Assembly (NCBI GenBank): GCA_014237145.1
Contig: JAAXOC010000092.1
Location: 1,569-57,864, forward strand
Source: ANME-2 cluster archaeon
GTDB taxonomy: Archaea; Halobacteriota; Methanosarcinia; Methanosarcinales; Methanocomedenaceae
Reading direction: 5' to 3'
DNA length: 56,296 nt
A program made the translations under genes and the position numbers. Below are positions 34,783 to 43,636 of this stretch, one piece after another (position 1 is the stretch's first letter; every line of letters begins with the position of its first letter). A model generated the notes under the pieces. The model searched no databases. It saw only the letters and a program-made list of their open reading frames with translations, and was not told where the DNA came from.

Positions 34783-35478
34783 ATGCATATTATGGAAGGT
34801 TTTTTACCAAGCCCTTGGTGGTGGATATGGATTTTCATATCACTACCTGTAATAATTTATGGCATCTATAAACTGAATGTACTGATCAAGAACAAACGTG
34901 ACCTTTTGCCACTACTGGCTGTGGCCGGAGCATACATATTCATCCTGTCCTCACTCAAATTACCTTCAGTGACAGGAAGCTGTTCCCATCCCACAGGTAC
35001 AGGTTTAGCAGCCATATTATTCGGGCCAGCCATCTCAGCCGTACTCGGTTTGATCGTACTGCTGTACCAGGCCCTGTTCCTGGCCCATGGTGGTCTGACC
35101 ACACTGGGAGCCAATGTATTCTCCATGGGAATCGCAGGTCCAGTTATTGCATTTGTAATCTACAAGGCATGCACGAAAGCAGGACTTAATTTCTATATTG
35201 CTGTGTTCCTGGCATGCTCACTTGCAGACCTGGCCACCTACGTAGTTACCTCAATTGAACTGGCCCTGGCATTCCCGGCGCAGACCGGGGGCGTACTTAC
35301 ATCATTTAAAGCCTTTGCAACCATCTTTGCAGTCACACAGGTTCCGCTGGCTATAATTGAAGGAGCCATTACTGTGCTGATCTTCAAGTATGTGATCCAG
35401 GTCAAAAGCGATGTGCTGGTAAAACTTGATGTTTTAAGCGAGGCCGGATTGCGCAAGATCAAGGAGTTGACAACATGA
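34783..35478 (+). CDS. cbiM: Cobalt ECF transporter substrate-specificity component CbiM
   Basis: The ATG at 34783 (GGTG nearby) is chosen because CbiM must begin Met-His: MHIMEGFLP, where His2 binds the metal. A GTG at 34774 would add three residues and is unlikely. About 231 residues form several membrane helices with the conserved SVTGSCSHPTGTGLA, LLYQALFLAHGGLTTLGANVFSMG segments. It captures Co2+ at the membrane and works with CbiN, CbiQ and CbiO. Confidence 0.93.
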   Translation: MHIMEGFLPSPWWWIWIFISLPVIIYGIYKLNVLIKNKRDLLPLLAVAGAYIFILSSLKLPSVTGSCSHPTGTGLAAILFGPAISAVLGLIVLLYQALFLAHGGLTTLGANVFSMGIAGPVIAFVIYKACTKAGLNFYIAVFLACSLADLATYVVTSIELALAFPAQTGGVLTSFKAFATIFAVTQVPLAIIEGAITVLIFKYVIQVKSDVLVKLDVLSEAGLRKIKELTT

Positions 35479-35756
35479 AACTGGAAATCATCGTAGCTGT
35501 TATAATATTAATCTTCACTGCCCAGTTCCTTTATATCTCCTCAACCACGGACGCAGAATTCGGCGGTGCGGATGGCGAGGCAGAGGGTGTAATAGAAGAA
35601 TTGACCGGCGGCACCTATGAACCTATAGCCGACCCCATCTGGGAGCCTCCCAGCGGCGAGATAGAAAGCCTCCTTTTTTCACTCCAGGCTGCCATCGGAG
35701 CCCTGGTCATAGGATATTATTTCGGATATTACAGGGGCAAGAAACAGCCGGCGTAA
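35475..35756 (+). CDS. cbiN: Cobalt transporter accessory protein CbiN
   Basis: This 93-residue protein has two membrane helices (about residues 5-20 and 68-86) around an acidic extracytoplasmic loop with EFGGADGEAEGVIEE, PIWEPPSGEIE and LFSLQAAIGALVIGYYFGYY. It overlaps cbiM by 4 bp. CbiN is the small subunit that makes CbiM competent for cobalt. Confidence 0.92.
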   Translation: MKLEIIVAVIILIFTAQFLYISSTTDAEFGGADGEAEGVIEELTGGTYEPIADPIWEPPSGEIESLLFSLQAAIGALVIGYYFGYYRGKKQPA

Positions 35757-35793
35757 TTCACTCTCAAAATCAATAAAGAAAATGAAAATTCCA

Positions 35794-35853
35794 GACAGGA
35801 TGAACTGGATTGACAGGATAAGATCCAGTCCTGTATATCCTGTAAATCCTGTC
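35794..35853. repeat. Imperfect hairpin repeat of ACAGGAT type
   Basis: This is a 60-bp imperfect palindrome between cbiN and cbiQ. The left arm has GACAGGATGAACTGGAT and TGACAGGAT. The right arm has ATCCAGTCCTGTATATCCTG and AAATCCTGTC. It is made of iterated ACAGGAT words, the third such hairpin family in the window. It sits inside the cobalt transporter operon. Confidence 0.75.
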
Positions 35854-35921
35854 AAAGGATTTGATTGAAACTAAGAAAATTACCTATATCAATATCGAAA
35901 TGCGTTTATAATTTCCTATAC

Positions 35922-36716
35922 ATGGACAAAAACATGAATAACCTGCTGGATGATTATGCACTGGCAAGCCCACTGCGGCACAGTAACAACTGGTTAAAAC
36001 TCACCGTGGTTGCCGTAGGGGTGCTTGGTGGCGTATCGGCTGCATCCCCGGTAACACCCCTGTTCATAGCTTTATGTATGGGTTTTGCAGCAGTTGTCCT
36101 GGCAAAGGTCCCTGTAAAGTTCTATTTAAAGCTGATAGCTCTGCCTCTGGGTTTTGCAGCCACCGGGTCTATTGTCATACTGTTCTTCTTTGGCTCAGGA
36201 AATGAAATTGCATCAATTGATATACTTAGGTATCATCTGGTGATTCGCAGCCAGGGGTTGAATATGGCGGTACTTATTATGGCTAGAACGCTTAGCGGAA
36301 TGTGCTGCATGTTCTTTCTTGCACTCTCAACACCTATGGTCGAACTATTTTCAGTGCTCAAGACATCCAGGGTACCGGATGTTTTCATCGAACTCTCAAT
36401 GCTGATATACCGTTATATCTTTGTCCTGCTGGAAGTGGCAGTGAGCATAAAATACGCCCAGACTGTAAGGCTGGGTTATAAGGATTTTCTGACTTCGCTG
36501 CATTCTACTGGCATGCTTGCAGGCACCCTGTTCATCAGGTCATGGGAACAGGGAGAAAGACTATATATAACAATGGACTCCAGGTGTTATGACGGGAAAC
36601 TGGCTATGTTCTCCTCAAAAAAACCGGTTAAAGCCTTTGAATTGGTACTCACCTCACTTTACGTTATTTCAATAATTGCAATTTCTTTTTCCACGAAAAA
36701 CATGTCTATAGTATGA
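35922..36716 (+). CDS. cbiQ: Cobalt ECF transporter transmembrane component CbiQ
   Basis: From ATG 35922 (MDKNMNNLLDDYALASPLRH) the protein has 264 residues with about five or six membrane helices. The coupling helices contain the EcfT-type A-R-[ST] motifs (MARTLSGMCC; FIRSWEQGERLYITMDSRCYDG). An upstream start at 35865 adds poorly conserved residues. CbiQ links CbiM to the ATPase. Confidence 0.9.
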   Translation: MDKNMNNLLDDYALASPLRHSNNWLKLTVVAVGVLGGVSAASPVTPLFIALCMGFAAVVLAKVPVKFYLKLIALPLGFAATGSIVILFFFGSGNEIASIDILRYHLVIRSQGLNMAVLIMARTLSGMCCMFFLALSTPMVELFSVLKTSRVPDVFIELSMLIYRYIFVLLEVAVSIKYAQTVRLGYKDFLTSLHSTGMLAGTLFIRSWEQGERLYITMDSRCYDGKLAMFSSKKPVKAFELVLTSLYVISIIAISFSTKNMSIV

Positions 36717-36725
36717 AAAAAAAAC

Positions 36726-38069
36726 ATGATTATTCTTGAAACACGGAACCTGGAATATGCATACCCGGACGGGACACTTGCAGTTGATGGTATCGACATC
36801 GAAATTGAAAAGGGCAAGAGGATAGCCTTCGTTGGCCCAAATGGCTCTGGAAAATCAACGCTGTTCCTGCTATTGAACGGTACCCTGAAACCCAGTCAAG
36901 GGGAGGTGCTTTTTCAGGGCAGGCCGATAAAGTACGATGCAAAGTCGCTACGTGAAGTTCGAAGGCAGATAGGGATTGTGTTCCAGAACTCTGACGACCA
37001 GCTATTTGCCCCTACTGTATATCATGATGTGGCTTTTGGTCCTGTCAACCTGGGACTCCCTGAAGAAAAGGTCGAAAGTTGTGTAAATCATACCCTGAAA
37101 TACTTTGGTCTTACCGAACTCAGGGACAAACCACCTCATCACCTGAGCGGCGGACAGAAGAAAAAGGTTGCAATTGCAGGTGTGTTCGCCATGGAACCTG
37201 AGGTTATCATCCTTGATGAGCCCCTGTCCAACCTTGACCCTGCCGGAGCCAGTGAAATTGTAGAGCTGCTCAACGAGTTGAAACATTTTGGAAAGACCAT
37301 CATCATTTCCACCCATGATGTGGACCTCGCATCAAAATGGGCTGATGTTGTGTATGTCCTGAATGGTGGCAAGGTATACAATAAAGGGCATCCGTCCCGT
37401 ATTTTTTCAGACAGGATACTTATGGAGAATACAAAACTGAAACTTCCCACTATTGTTGAGACCTTCAGGGAATTTGAGGCAAGGGGGATTGCTGATGGAC
37501 ACGCCCCCATGACGCTCCTTGACCTAGTGGACTCGGTGGAGGGGCCGTATATTGGTGTGAGGTGTGCGGTGGCTGATTGTGATATCCCTAAAGGACAGCA
37601 GGTAGGGTTATTCATACGGGAAGGCACTATTGTGGCCGTGCCGTATACACAGCAGGAGGCTGCCGGTCTGGCATTATCCGATGCTGCTGCTGGTGATGAG
37701 GTACTAATTGAGGGTGTCAGGGGTTCGCTTACGTCCGGGACCGGCCGCATCCATGTAGTCCGGATACCCAGGGTGATGGAAGGCGGTTCAAAGAATGTGG
37801 ATATCGGTGATCTTCAGGCATTAGTGGACGGGGCGACTTTTAACAGGGTGGGTGCAATGGGCACTTCTGCCAAGGTAACTGCGGCAAAGGCAGGGATCCA
37901 TCCTGATTTTGAGGTCGATGTCATCCAGTCTGCCATGCTGTCAGCCCTGCGGGGCCTGGACTGCCTGATACTGGCCAGTGGCGGTATGGCTGAACTTGTA
38001 AAACAGCGGGTAGATGAGCGAAACAGTAACGGTTGTCGTAATATCCAGTGCAGCATAGAGAAGTTCTGA
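36726..38069 (+). CDS. cbiO: Cobalt ECF transporter ATPase CbiO with C-terminal extension
   Basis: Residues 1-275 are a standard CbiO ATPase: Walker A GPNGSGKST (about 37-45), Q-loop FQNSDDQLF, signature HLSGGQKKKVA, Walker B VIILDEP and switch His STHD. It begins 9 bp after cbiQ. Residues about 276-447 are an additional domain with GPYIGVRCAVADCDIPKG, RIPRVMEGGSKNVD and GATFNRVGAMGTSAKVTAAK. No function is recognised for that extension. It may regulate transport or bind tetrapyrrole or metal. Confidence 0.9.
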   Translation: MIILETRNLEYAYPDGTLAVDGIDIEIEKGKRIAFVGPNGSGKSTLFLLLNGTLKPSQGEVLFQGRPIKYDAKSLREVRRQIGIVFQNSDDQLFAPTVYHDVAFGPVNLGLPEEKVESCVNHTLKYFGLTELRDKPPHHLSGGQKKKVAIAGVFAMEPEVIILDEPLSNLDPAGASEIVELLNELKHFGKTIIISTHDVDLASKWADVVYVLNGGKVYNKGHPSRIFSDRILMENTKLKLPTIVETFREFEARGIADGHAPMTLLDLVDSVEGPYIGVRCAVADCDIPKGQQVGLFIREGTIVAVPYTQQEAAGLALSDAAAGDEVLIEGVRGSLTSGTGRIHVVRIPRVMEGGSKNVDIGDLQALVDGATFNRVGAMGTSAKVTAAKAGIHPDFEVDVIQSAMLSALRGLDCLILASGGMAELVKQRVDERNSNGCRNIQCSIEKF

Positions 38070-38148
38070 TCAAACACTTATTGACTTTGGTGAACTATAG
38101 GTAGCTGCTTATTACCCAACTTTGACAGTTAAAATTAATACAATTGTC

Positions 38149-38190
38149 CTTAGTTTTGTTTTGTGTGATAAGCATTCAGATAAAACTAAG
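38149..38190. repeat. Inverted repeat after cbiO, 9-bp arms
   Basis: CTTAGTTTT (38149-38157) is complementary to AAAACTAAG (38182-38190). It lies 80 bp after the cbiO stop in a spacer between convergent transcription units. It could mark the transcript end, but no T-run follows. Confidence 0.45.
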
Positions 38191-38311
38191 AAAATATGAG
38201 ATTATCTGAAGATTATCTGTCATCAACCACAGTCATGGACCTCAGATTGGAAAAATCGAGGCATACCGGCGCGGGTGTATAAGGGTTTTTATCGTTTTTT
38301 GTTTATTGACT

Positions 38312-40048
38312 TTATTCGTCCGGTATATCCACTTTGATACCTAGCAATTTTTCATAATCTGATTCATCAGTTAGAGTTAATACTGTATTCTGAGTAATAA
38401 TTTTTTCAAACTCATCACCTTTTATATGTTTTTTGATTTCTTCAAGCTGATTCTGATTTACCGTTGCAATATACTGTTTATTTACTTGTGTAAACTTTTG
38501 ATAAACGGTTTTAAACATACTTGATTTTCGTATTTCGTCCATGCCGTCAAAAAGCCTGCTATCATGAAAAACAAAATCAATATTGTGGTTATGTCCTTCA
38601 AATAGTATCGTCAAATCGTAACAGAAAATTTTGACATTGTTGATGCCGTCAGAAGCATCTGATTCGATTTTAGCATCAATGTTAAACAGCAACTGATTTT
38701 CTCCATCATTACACTCTATGGTAAGACCTGCCACGCTATCAGGATAGAATATTTTCGCAAGTCTTCTAAAATAGTCTCGCAATACGACCGTATCAGGCTC
38801 GATTTCGGTTAAATATTGTTCTGTAACTTCTGTAAGCTCTATAAAATCTTTCTCAGACTGCCTTTCTTTAATTTTATATTCAGACTGTAGCTCTTGGTAT
38901 TTTTTGAGACTGTCACACTCCGCTTTTAATTCTGCATTTTTACTGCTAAGGCTTACAAAAAGATCAAGTGCCTGATGCTCCCCGAGATACTGCATAAGCT
39001 TATCAAAATCTTTCTGTAGTGTTCCAACACCTGCTTTTTTATTTTGTTGTTCCAGTTTCAGTTTATTTTGCTGTTCAATTAATCTTCTTTTACGATTGGA
39101 TATCAATTTTTCATAAAATACTTCCAGCTCATCCAACGTTTTTGTCATATTTTCAGGAAAATGAATCTTTGATTCTCTGTAAATAGCTTTGATATTCTCT
39201 TTATTTATGTCTGGGGAAAATTCGAGATTTTTATCAATATTCTCTATATTGTTTTGCAACATTATAACGCGATTATTTAATGAATAAAGTTCCTTCTCCA
39301 CCCGATCTGCTTCCAACTGAACGGCGTTATAATCCTCTGCTACTTTAAAATTACTTAAATTGTCATCAAGCCGTTTTATCCGCTCTTCAAGGTCAACAAG
39401 CGTCAAGGTAACATCTTTATTTCCAGTAAAGAAATCTCTTAATAATGAATCATTTTTAAAATTTTTCTCCAGCTTTTGTACCAGTTCCTGCTCTTTTCTT
39501 ATTGTTTATTTTTTTTGCGCAAGAACAATATCAAGTCCCAGTAAAAAGGCATTATAAAGTAATGCCTGATAATCTGTTCTGGTTTTCCCTGGCTTATTAT
39601 AAGCCACGTAGGATTCTTTTTTTGGTCTGATAAAAAAGGGAATCAGGGAACGAAAGGTTAAGAAAGAAATATCCGCAGGAATCTTAAAACATAATGATTC
39701 CATCTTTTTATTGAACTTATTGGTAGAAATGATTTCATTGTTCAATTCAATCTTTTTAGGACTATTTGTTGCCCTTTTTGCAGTATATTTTTTATTGTCT
39801 ATTTCAAAATTAACACAAAATTCCCATCCCGGTAACTTTTCGCAAAATATCTTATAATTTTTAGCATCAGCTCCAAGACAAAAATGAACAATACGCACAA
39901 GCAAGGATTTTCCAACACCGTTGTAGGTTTTTCCCTGTTCACTCGAACCTGGATTTTTTTGTTTTGCGACAATAAAACTGAGTCCGGTTTTGTTGAATTT
40001 AACCGTCCTAAAAGTCGGTTGATTGGAATAAACTTTTATCAAGAGCAT
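38312..40048 (-). pseudogene. ABC-3C system ATPase (DUF2326), split by an in-frame TAA
   Basis: The N-terminal part (ATG 40048 to TAA 39506-39508; 180 residues) contains the P-loop in GVGKSLLVRIVHFCLG. The same frame continues as TIRKEQELVQKLEKNF and then a long coiled coil, ending with the DUF2326 C-terminal ATPase half (FYPDSVAGLTIE, FCYDLTILFEGH, FVFHDSRLFDG) to a stop at 38312. The two parts together make the expected length of about 578 codons, so a single nonsense codon separates them. DUF2326 ATPases are the SMC/Rad50-like motor of ABC-3C immune systems. The TAA could be real inactivation or a base error. It overlaps the middle-component gene by 10 bp. Confidence 0.8.
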
Positions 40049-40281
40049 TTTATTACAACTCCGTCCTGCTCTTTAACGACCCCAATTGAATGAAGAAAGA
40101 CTATTGTAAGTAATAGATTATCAAAACTATGTTTAGCGTAGTATAGCTTTTTATTAAAATCATTTTGATACTGGTTCCATAAACTATCAATCGATTCTGG
40201 AGATTCTAATACAGTCAAAATATAACTGCCAAAACCAAGCAGAGATTCCGAAAAATTTGTGTGCTTCGTTGGGATTATCAT
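40039..40281 (-). CDS. ABC-3C system middle component 6
   Basis: This 80-residue protein begins MIIPTKHTNFSESLLGFG, the hallmark of ABC-3C middle component 6. Its end, VVKEQDGVVIKC, is winged-helix-like. Such proteins couple the DUF2326 ATPase to the effector. The gene overlaps the effector stop by 4 bp (ATGA) and the ATPase start by 10 bp. Confidence 0.85.
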   Translation of the reverse strand: MIIPTKHTNFSESLLGFGSYILTVLESPESIDSLWNQYQNDFNKKLYYAKHSFDNLLLTIVFLHSIGVVKEQDGVVIKCS

Positions 40282-41189
40282 TCCACTTCCTCCTGCACAG
40301 GTTCTTCAAAAATATCACAGGTTTCAAAGTATTTTGACATTATGACTATTACTGAGGTTTGATATATGTGTTCTACTTTCGGGCTTGCAGAATTAACAAT
40401 AGCCCAAAATAACTCATCTCCACTTTTCTTTTCTTTTTCTTGCAAATAAACCTCATTCATTTTATCTCGCAAAGAGTCAGCGAGGAAATCACTGTTGTTT
40501 TTCAAATACTCCTTTAAAGAATGTGATTGAAAACCACCGTTGATGAGTAATTGGGATACGGATTCAGATAAAACGTTTAATTTTATTTTTTTATTCCAGT
40601 TGGGCAGTACATTTTTTGGTTTATCACCCTCGTTTAAAGGTAATTGCATAATATGCCCAATCACTTCATTTAGGATTGAAAAGTCTAACTGTTTAATATT
40701 AGCAGGGTCAGGAATATGTCCGGTTATTAAATATATCTGGTCATCCTCAAGCTCAAAAAGAATATTTTCAAGATCTTTTGCGGTCAAAAATCCGGCATCG
40801 TTCAGATTATGCGATATTTTTATCTCTTGAATTATTTTCTCACAATCAGCATTTACACCTTTGTATTTATCATTAACAACAAAATAAAATTCATTTACAT
40901 GAGACCATTGTGCTTTCAAACCATCGAAATCTATTTTTAACTTACTGACAACATTTGTGTACGATTTTCGTATATCTTCGGGGGCATATACCTGATAAAA
41001 TATGCCTTTGGTTTTTATGTAGCCATCGTTCTTTCTGTCGCCGATGTTTCCCCACGGTTTTATCTGTTGAAAATCTGTTTCTGCATAATTCATAGTTGCA
41101 CTGAATATATCTTCAAATATCTGGCCATCAGCCTTTAAAATTTTATTTTGAAATAATTGTCGAGCAAACGTTTTTTCTTGAACATCCAT
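40278..41189 (-). CDS. ABC-3C system effector with nuclease-like N-terminus
   Basis: This 303-residue protein has a perfect GGAGGTGA ribosome binding site before ATG 41189. The N-terminal 130 residues have a restriction-endonuclease-like core (GDRKNDGYIK, then FYQVYAPED in the position of the QxK or QxY strand). The C-terminal part (about 190-303, LFWAIVNSASPK and VIVIMSKYFETCDIFEEP) matches the ABC-3C C-terminal domain that recruits the effector. These systems are thought to unleash the effector when the ATPase senses foreign DNA. It is the first gene of a three-gene operon. Confidence 0.8.
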   Translation of the reverse strand: MDVQEKTFARQLFQNKILKADGQIFEDIFSATMNYAETDFQQIKPWGNIGDRKNDGYIKTKGIFYQVYAPEDIRKSYTNVVSKLKIDFDGLKAQWSHVNEFYFVVNDKYKGVNADCEKIIQEIKISHNLNDAGFLTAKDLENILFELEDDQIYLITGHIPDPANIKQLDFSILNEVIGHIMQLPLNEGDKPKNVLPNWNKKIKLNVLSESVSQLLINGGFQSHSLKEYLKNNSDFLADSLRDKMNEVYLQEKEKKSGDELFWAIVNSASPKVEHIYQTSVIVIMSKYFETCDIFEEPVQEEVE

Positions 41190-41585
41190 TTTATTTTCAC
41201 CTCCGCTACTTTATCATTAAAAATCCAGAATTCTTTTACCGGAGCGATATAATCAACCTATGTCTCTATGCCCAATGCCCTTTTATTCGTTTCGCCCATA
41301 ATTTCATATGACTCGTTGATACGCTTGCCCTCATATTAATTTGACGCTTTTCTCACGCCCGGGAGTTTACATCTGGTTCAAGCTATTCAAAGGATGCACA
41401 TAACGCCCATCATCCATAGTCACCGATACACCCCATTCAAATTGTAACGAAACCTGTATACAACACATCCCCTAAATTATCCCTCTCAATTTCGTGAATA
41501 TTCTCATCCTCCCCCTTTCGTTAGAAAAATTTATCCTTCCAGATAATAATATTAGCATAATCTTAAATAAGGGAGTTTTTTAGAA
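41190..41585. other. Divergent intergenic region between ABC-3C and acetyl-CoA synthetase
   Basis: Nearly 400 bp. It holds the tiny minus-strand ORF at 41367-41468 and, close to the synthetase, an AT-rich promoter candidate (AATAATATTAG near 41546). Short frames between 41225 and 41345 have no recognisable similarity. Confidence 0.5.
41367..41468 (-). CDS. Tiny ORF (33 aa), same family as relic at 8385-8497
   Basis: ATG 41468 follows AGGGG closely and encodes 33 residues, including IQVSLQFEWGVSVTMDDG and RYVHPLNSLNQ. The relic at 8385-8497 on the plus strand aligns from its own ATG through the shared IQVSL, EWG, VT, G and VH positions. Conservation is of the reading frame, which argues for a real peptide or a shared C-terminal module. 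No known family was recognised. An upstream ATG with GGGGGAGG meets a TAG after 11 codons. Confidence 0.4.
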   Translation of the reverse strand: MCCIQVSLQFEWGVSVTMDDGRYVHPLNSLNQM

Positions 41586-43553
41586 ATGACCAGAGTAGAA
41601 GTGCTATTGGATGAGAACCGAACATTCCATCCTCCTAAAGAAATCGTTGAACAAAGCAATGTCAAACAATGGATGGACACCCATAACATCCCTGATGTCG
41701 AATCACTTTATAAGCGCAGCCAGGACATCGAATGGTTCTGGGGCGAAGTACAAAAAGACTTAGTAGAGTGGTACTCACCCTACGACAAAGTCCTGGACGG
41801 TTCTAAAAAACCCTTCTACCACTGGTTCACCAACGCCAAATACAACATCGTCCACGACGCCCTTGACCGCCACATCGGCACACCCACAGAGAACAAAGTA
41901 GCCTACATATTCGAATCCGAACAAGGAGATGTGACCAAACTTACATACCTGGACCTGTACCATGAGGTCAACAAGCTGGCCAATGGCCTTAAACAACTGG
42001 GTGTGGGCAAAGGCGACAGAGTGGAAATATACATGCCCATGATACCTGCCCTGCCCATAGCCATGCTGGCATGTGCAAAGATCGGTGCAGTACATAGTGT
42101 GGTGTTCTCAGGTTACTCTGCCCATGCACTAAAAGACAGGATTATCGATTCAGGTGCAAAGACCCTGATAACTGCTGATGGTTTCTGGAGAAAGGGGAAG
42201 GTCATCAACCTAAAAGCACAGGCAGACGAAGGAGTAGAGGGTACAGAGGTCAACAATACAATAGTCTACAAATGGGCAGAATGTGATGTTCAAATGGGAG
42301 AGCACGATCTGTGGTGGCATGAATTGACAAGTGACCTGCCATCCGAATGCGAAACCGAGATAATGGATTCGGAAGACCCGCTCTTTATCCTGTACACTTC
42401 AGGTACCACAGGTAAGCCAAAAGGCGTTTTACATGTTCACGGAGGATATGCTGTAGGAATTTCATTCACACTTAAATGGGTCTTTGACCTGAAACCAGAT
42501 GATATCTGGTGGTGTGCTGCTGATATCGGATGGATTACCGGGCACAGCTACATTGTATATGCCCCGTTAATACTTGGCGTGACCTCATTGCTTTATGAAG
42601 GTGCACCTGCCCATCCACAGCCAAACAGGTTATGGGAAATGATCGAACGACACAAGGTAAGTGTACTTTTTACCTCACCCACATCCATCAGGATGCATAT
42701 GCGCTTCGGTGATGAATGGACCCGGAAAAATAATATGGACAGCCTGCGGCTCCTGGGCAGTGTAGGTGAGCCCATCAACCCTGAAGCCTGGATATGGTAC
42801 TATGAGAACATCGGCAATGGACGGTGCCCGATAATGGATACCTGGTGGCAGACCGAGACCGGTAGTTTTGTAATATCCCCGCTGCCCCTGTCGTCCATGA
42901 GACCCGGGTCTGCAGGAAGACCATTGCCCGGTTTTAGCGCCCTGGTACTTGACCATGATGGCAACACGGTCATAAATGAAGGGGGTAATTTGGTTATGAA
43001 CACTCCATGGCCAGCCATGCTTCGCACCCTTTACCATGAGTCAGGGAGGTATGAAGAGCATTACTACAACAAAGCTGGCGAATTTATAACAGGGGATATT
43101 GCCAGGGTGGACAGTGACGGTTATTTCTGGGTACAGGGCAGGGGCGATGACGTATTGAACGTATCAGGCCACAGGATAGGCAACTCAGAAGTGGAATCCG
43201 CACTGGTCAGCCACCCACATGTCAGTGAAGCAGCGGTAGTAGGCCGTCCCGATGACCTCAAAGGTGAGAGTATAACCGCATTTGTAGTGCTAAAGATCGG
43301 AGTTGATCACAGTGAAGAACTGTTACAGGAACTAAGGGGACACGTGGCCGAAGAGATCGGGAAGATCGCCAGGCCGGACACGATATACTTTGTCAACGAC
43401 CTCCCTAAGACCCGAAGCGGTAAGATCATGCGCAGGGTAGTGCGTTCTGCCCTTATATCAAAGGAAGTAGGAGATATCTCCACCCTGTCCAATCCTGAAG
43501 CTGTCCATGAAATCGAAGTTGCACTACAGAACAATAAGGAAACTCATGGATAG
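41586..43553 (+). CDS. acs: Acetyl-CoA synthetase (AMP-forming)
   Basis: This 655-residue ANL-superfamily enzyme has the ATP loop [21 protein letters not shown] (the Trp typical of acetate-specific enzymes), the hinge region [18 protein letters not shown] and the C-terminal RSGKIMRR with the acetylatable catalytic Lys. AAGGGAG lies about 11 bp before the ATG. It activates acetate to acetyl-CoA, giving carbon for assimilation or the reverse flow in acetate metabolism. It lies next to the mevalonate-entry genes, which use acetyl-CoA. Confidence 0.93.
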   Translation: MTRVEVLLDENRTFHPPKEIVEQSNVKQWMDTHNIPDVESLYKRSQDIEWFWGEVQKDLVEWYSPYDKVLDGSKKPFYHWFTNAKYNIVHDALDRHIGTPTENKVAYIFESEQGDVTKLTYLDLYHEVNKLANGLKQLGVGKGDRVEIYMPMIPALPIAMLACAKIGAVHSVVFSGYSAHALKDRIIDSGAKTLITADGFWRKGKVINLKAQADEGVEGTEVNNTIVYKWAECDVQMGEHDLWWHELTSDLPSECETEIMDSEDPLFILYTSGTTGKPKGVLHVHGGYAVGISFTLKWVFDLKPDDIWWCAADIGWITGHSYIVYAPLILGVTSLLYEGAPAHPQPNRLWEMIERHKVSVLFTSPTSIRMHMRFGDEWTRKNNMDSLRLLGSVGEPINPEAWIWYYENIGNGRCPIMDTWWQTETGSFVISPLPLSSMRPGSAGRPLPGFSALVLDHDGNTVINEGGNLVMNTPWPAMLRTLYHESGRYEEHYYNKAGEFITGDIARVDSDGYFWVQGRGDDVLNVSGHRIGNSEVESALVSHPHVSEAAVVGRPDDLKGESITAFVVLKIGVDHSEELLQELRGHVAEEIGKIARPDTIYFVNDLPKTRSGKIMRRVVRSALISKEVGDISTLSNPEAVHEIEVALQNNKETHG

Positions 43554-43636
43554 TATATCCTTGCCATTGCAGGATTTGGGATAAAATTTGTTTGCAGCAA
43601 GTATAAATATTTAAATATCAAACATATTTAGTACTT

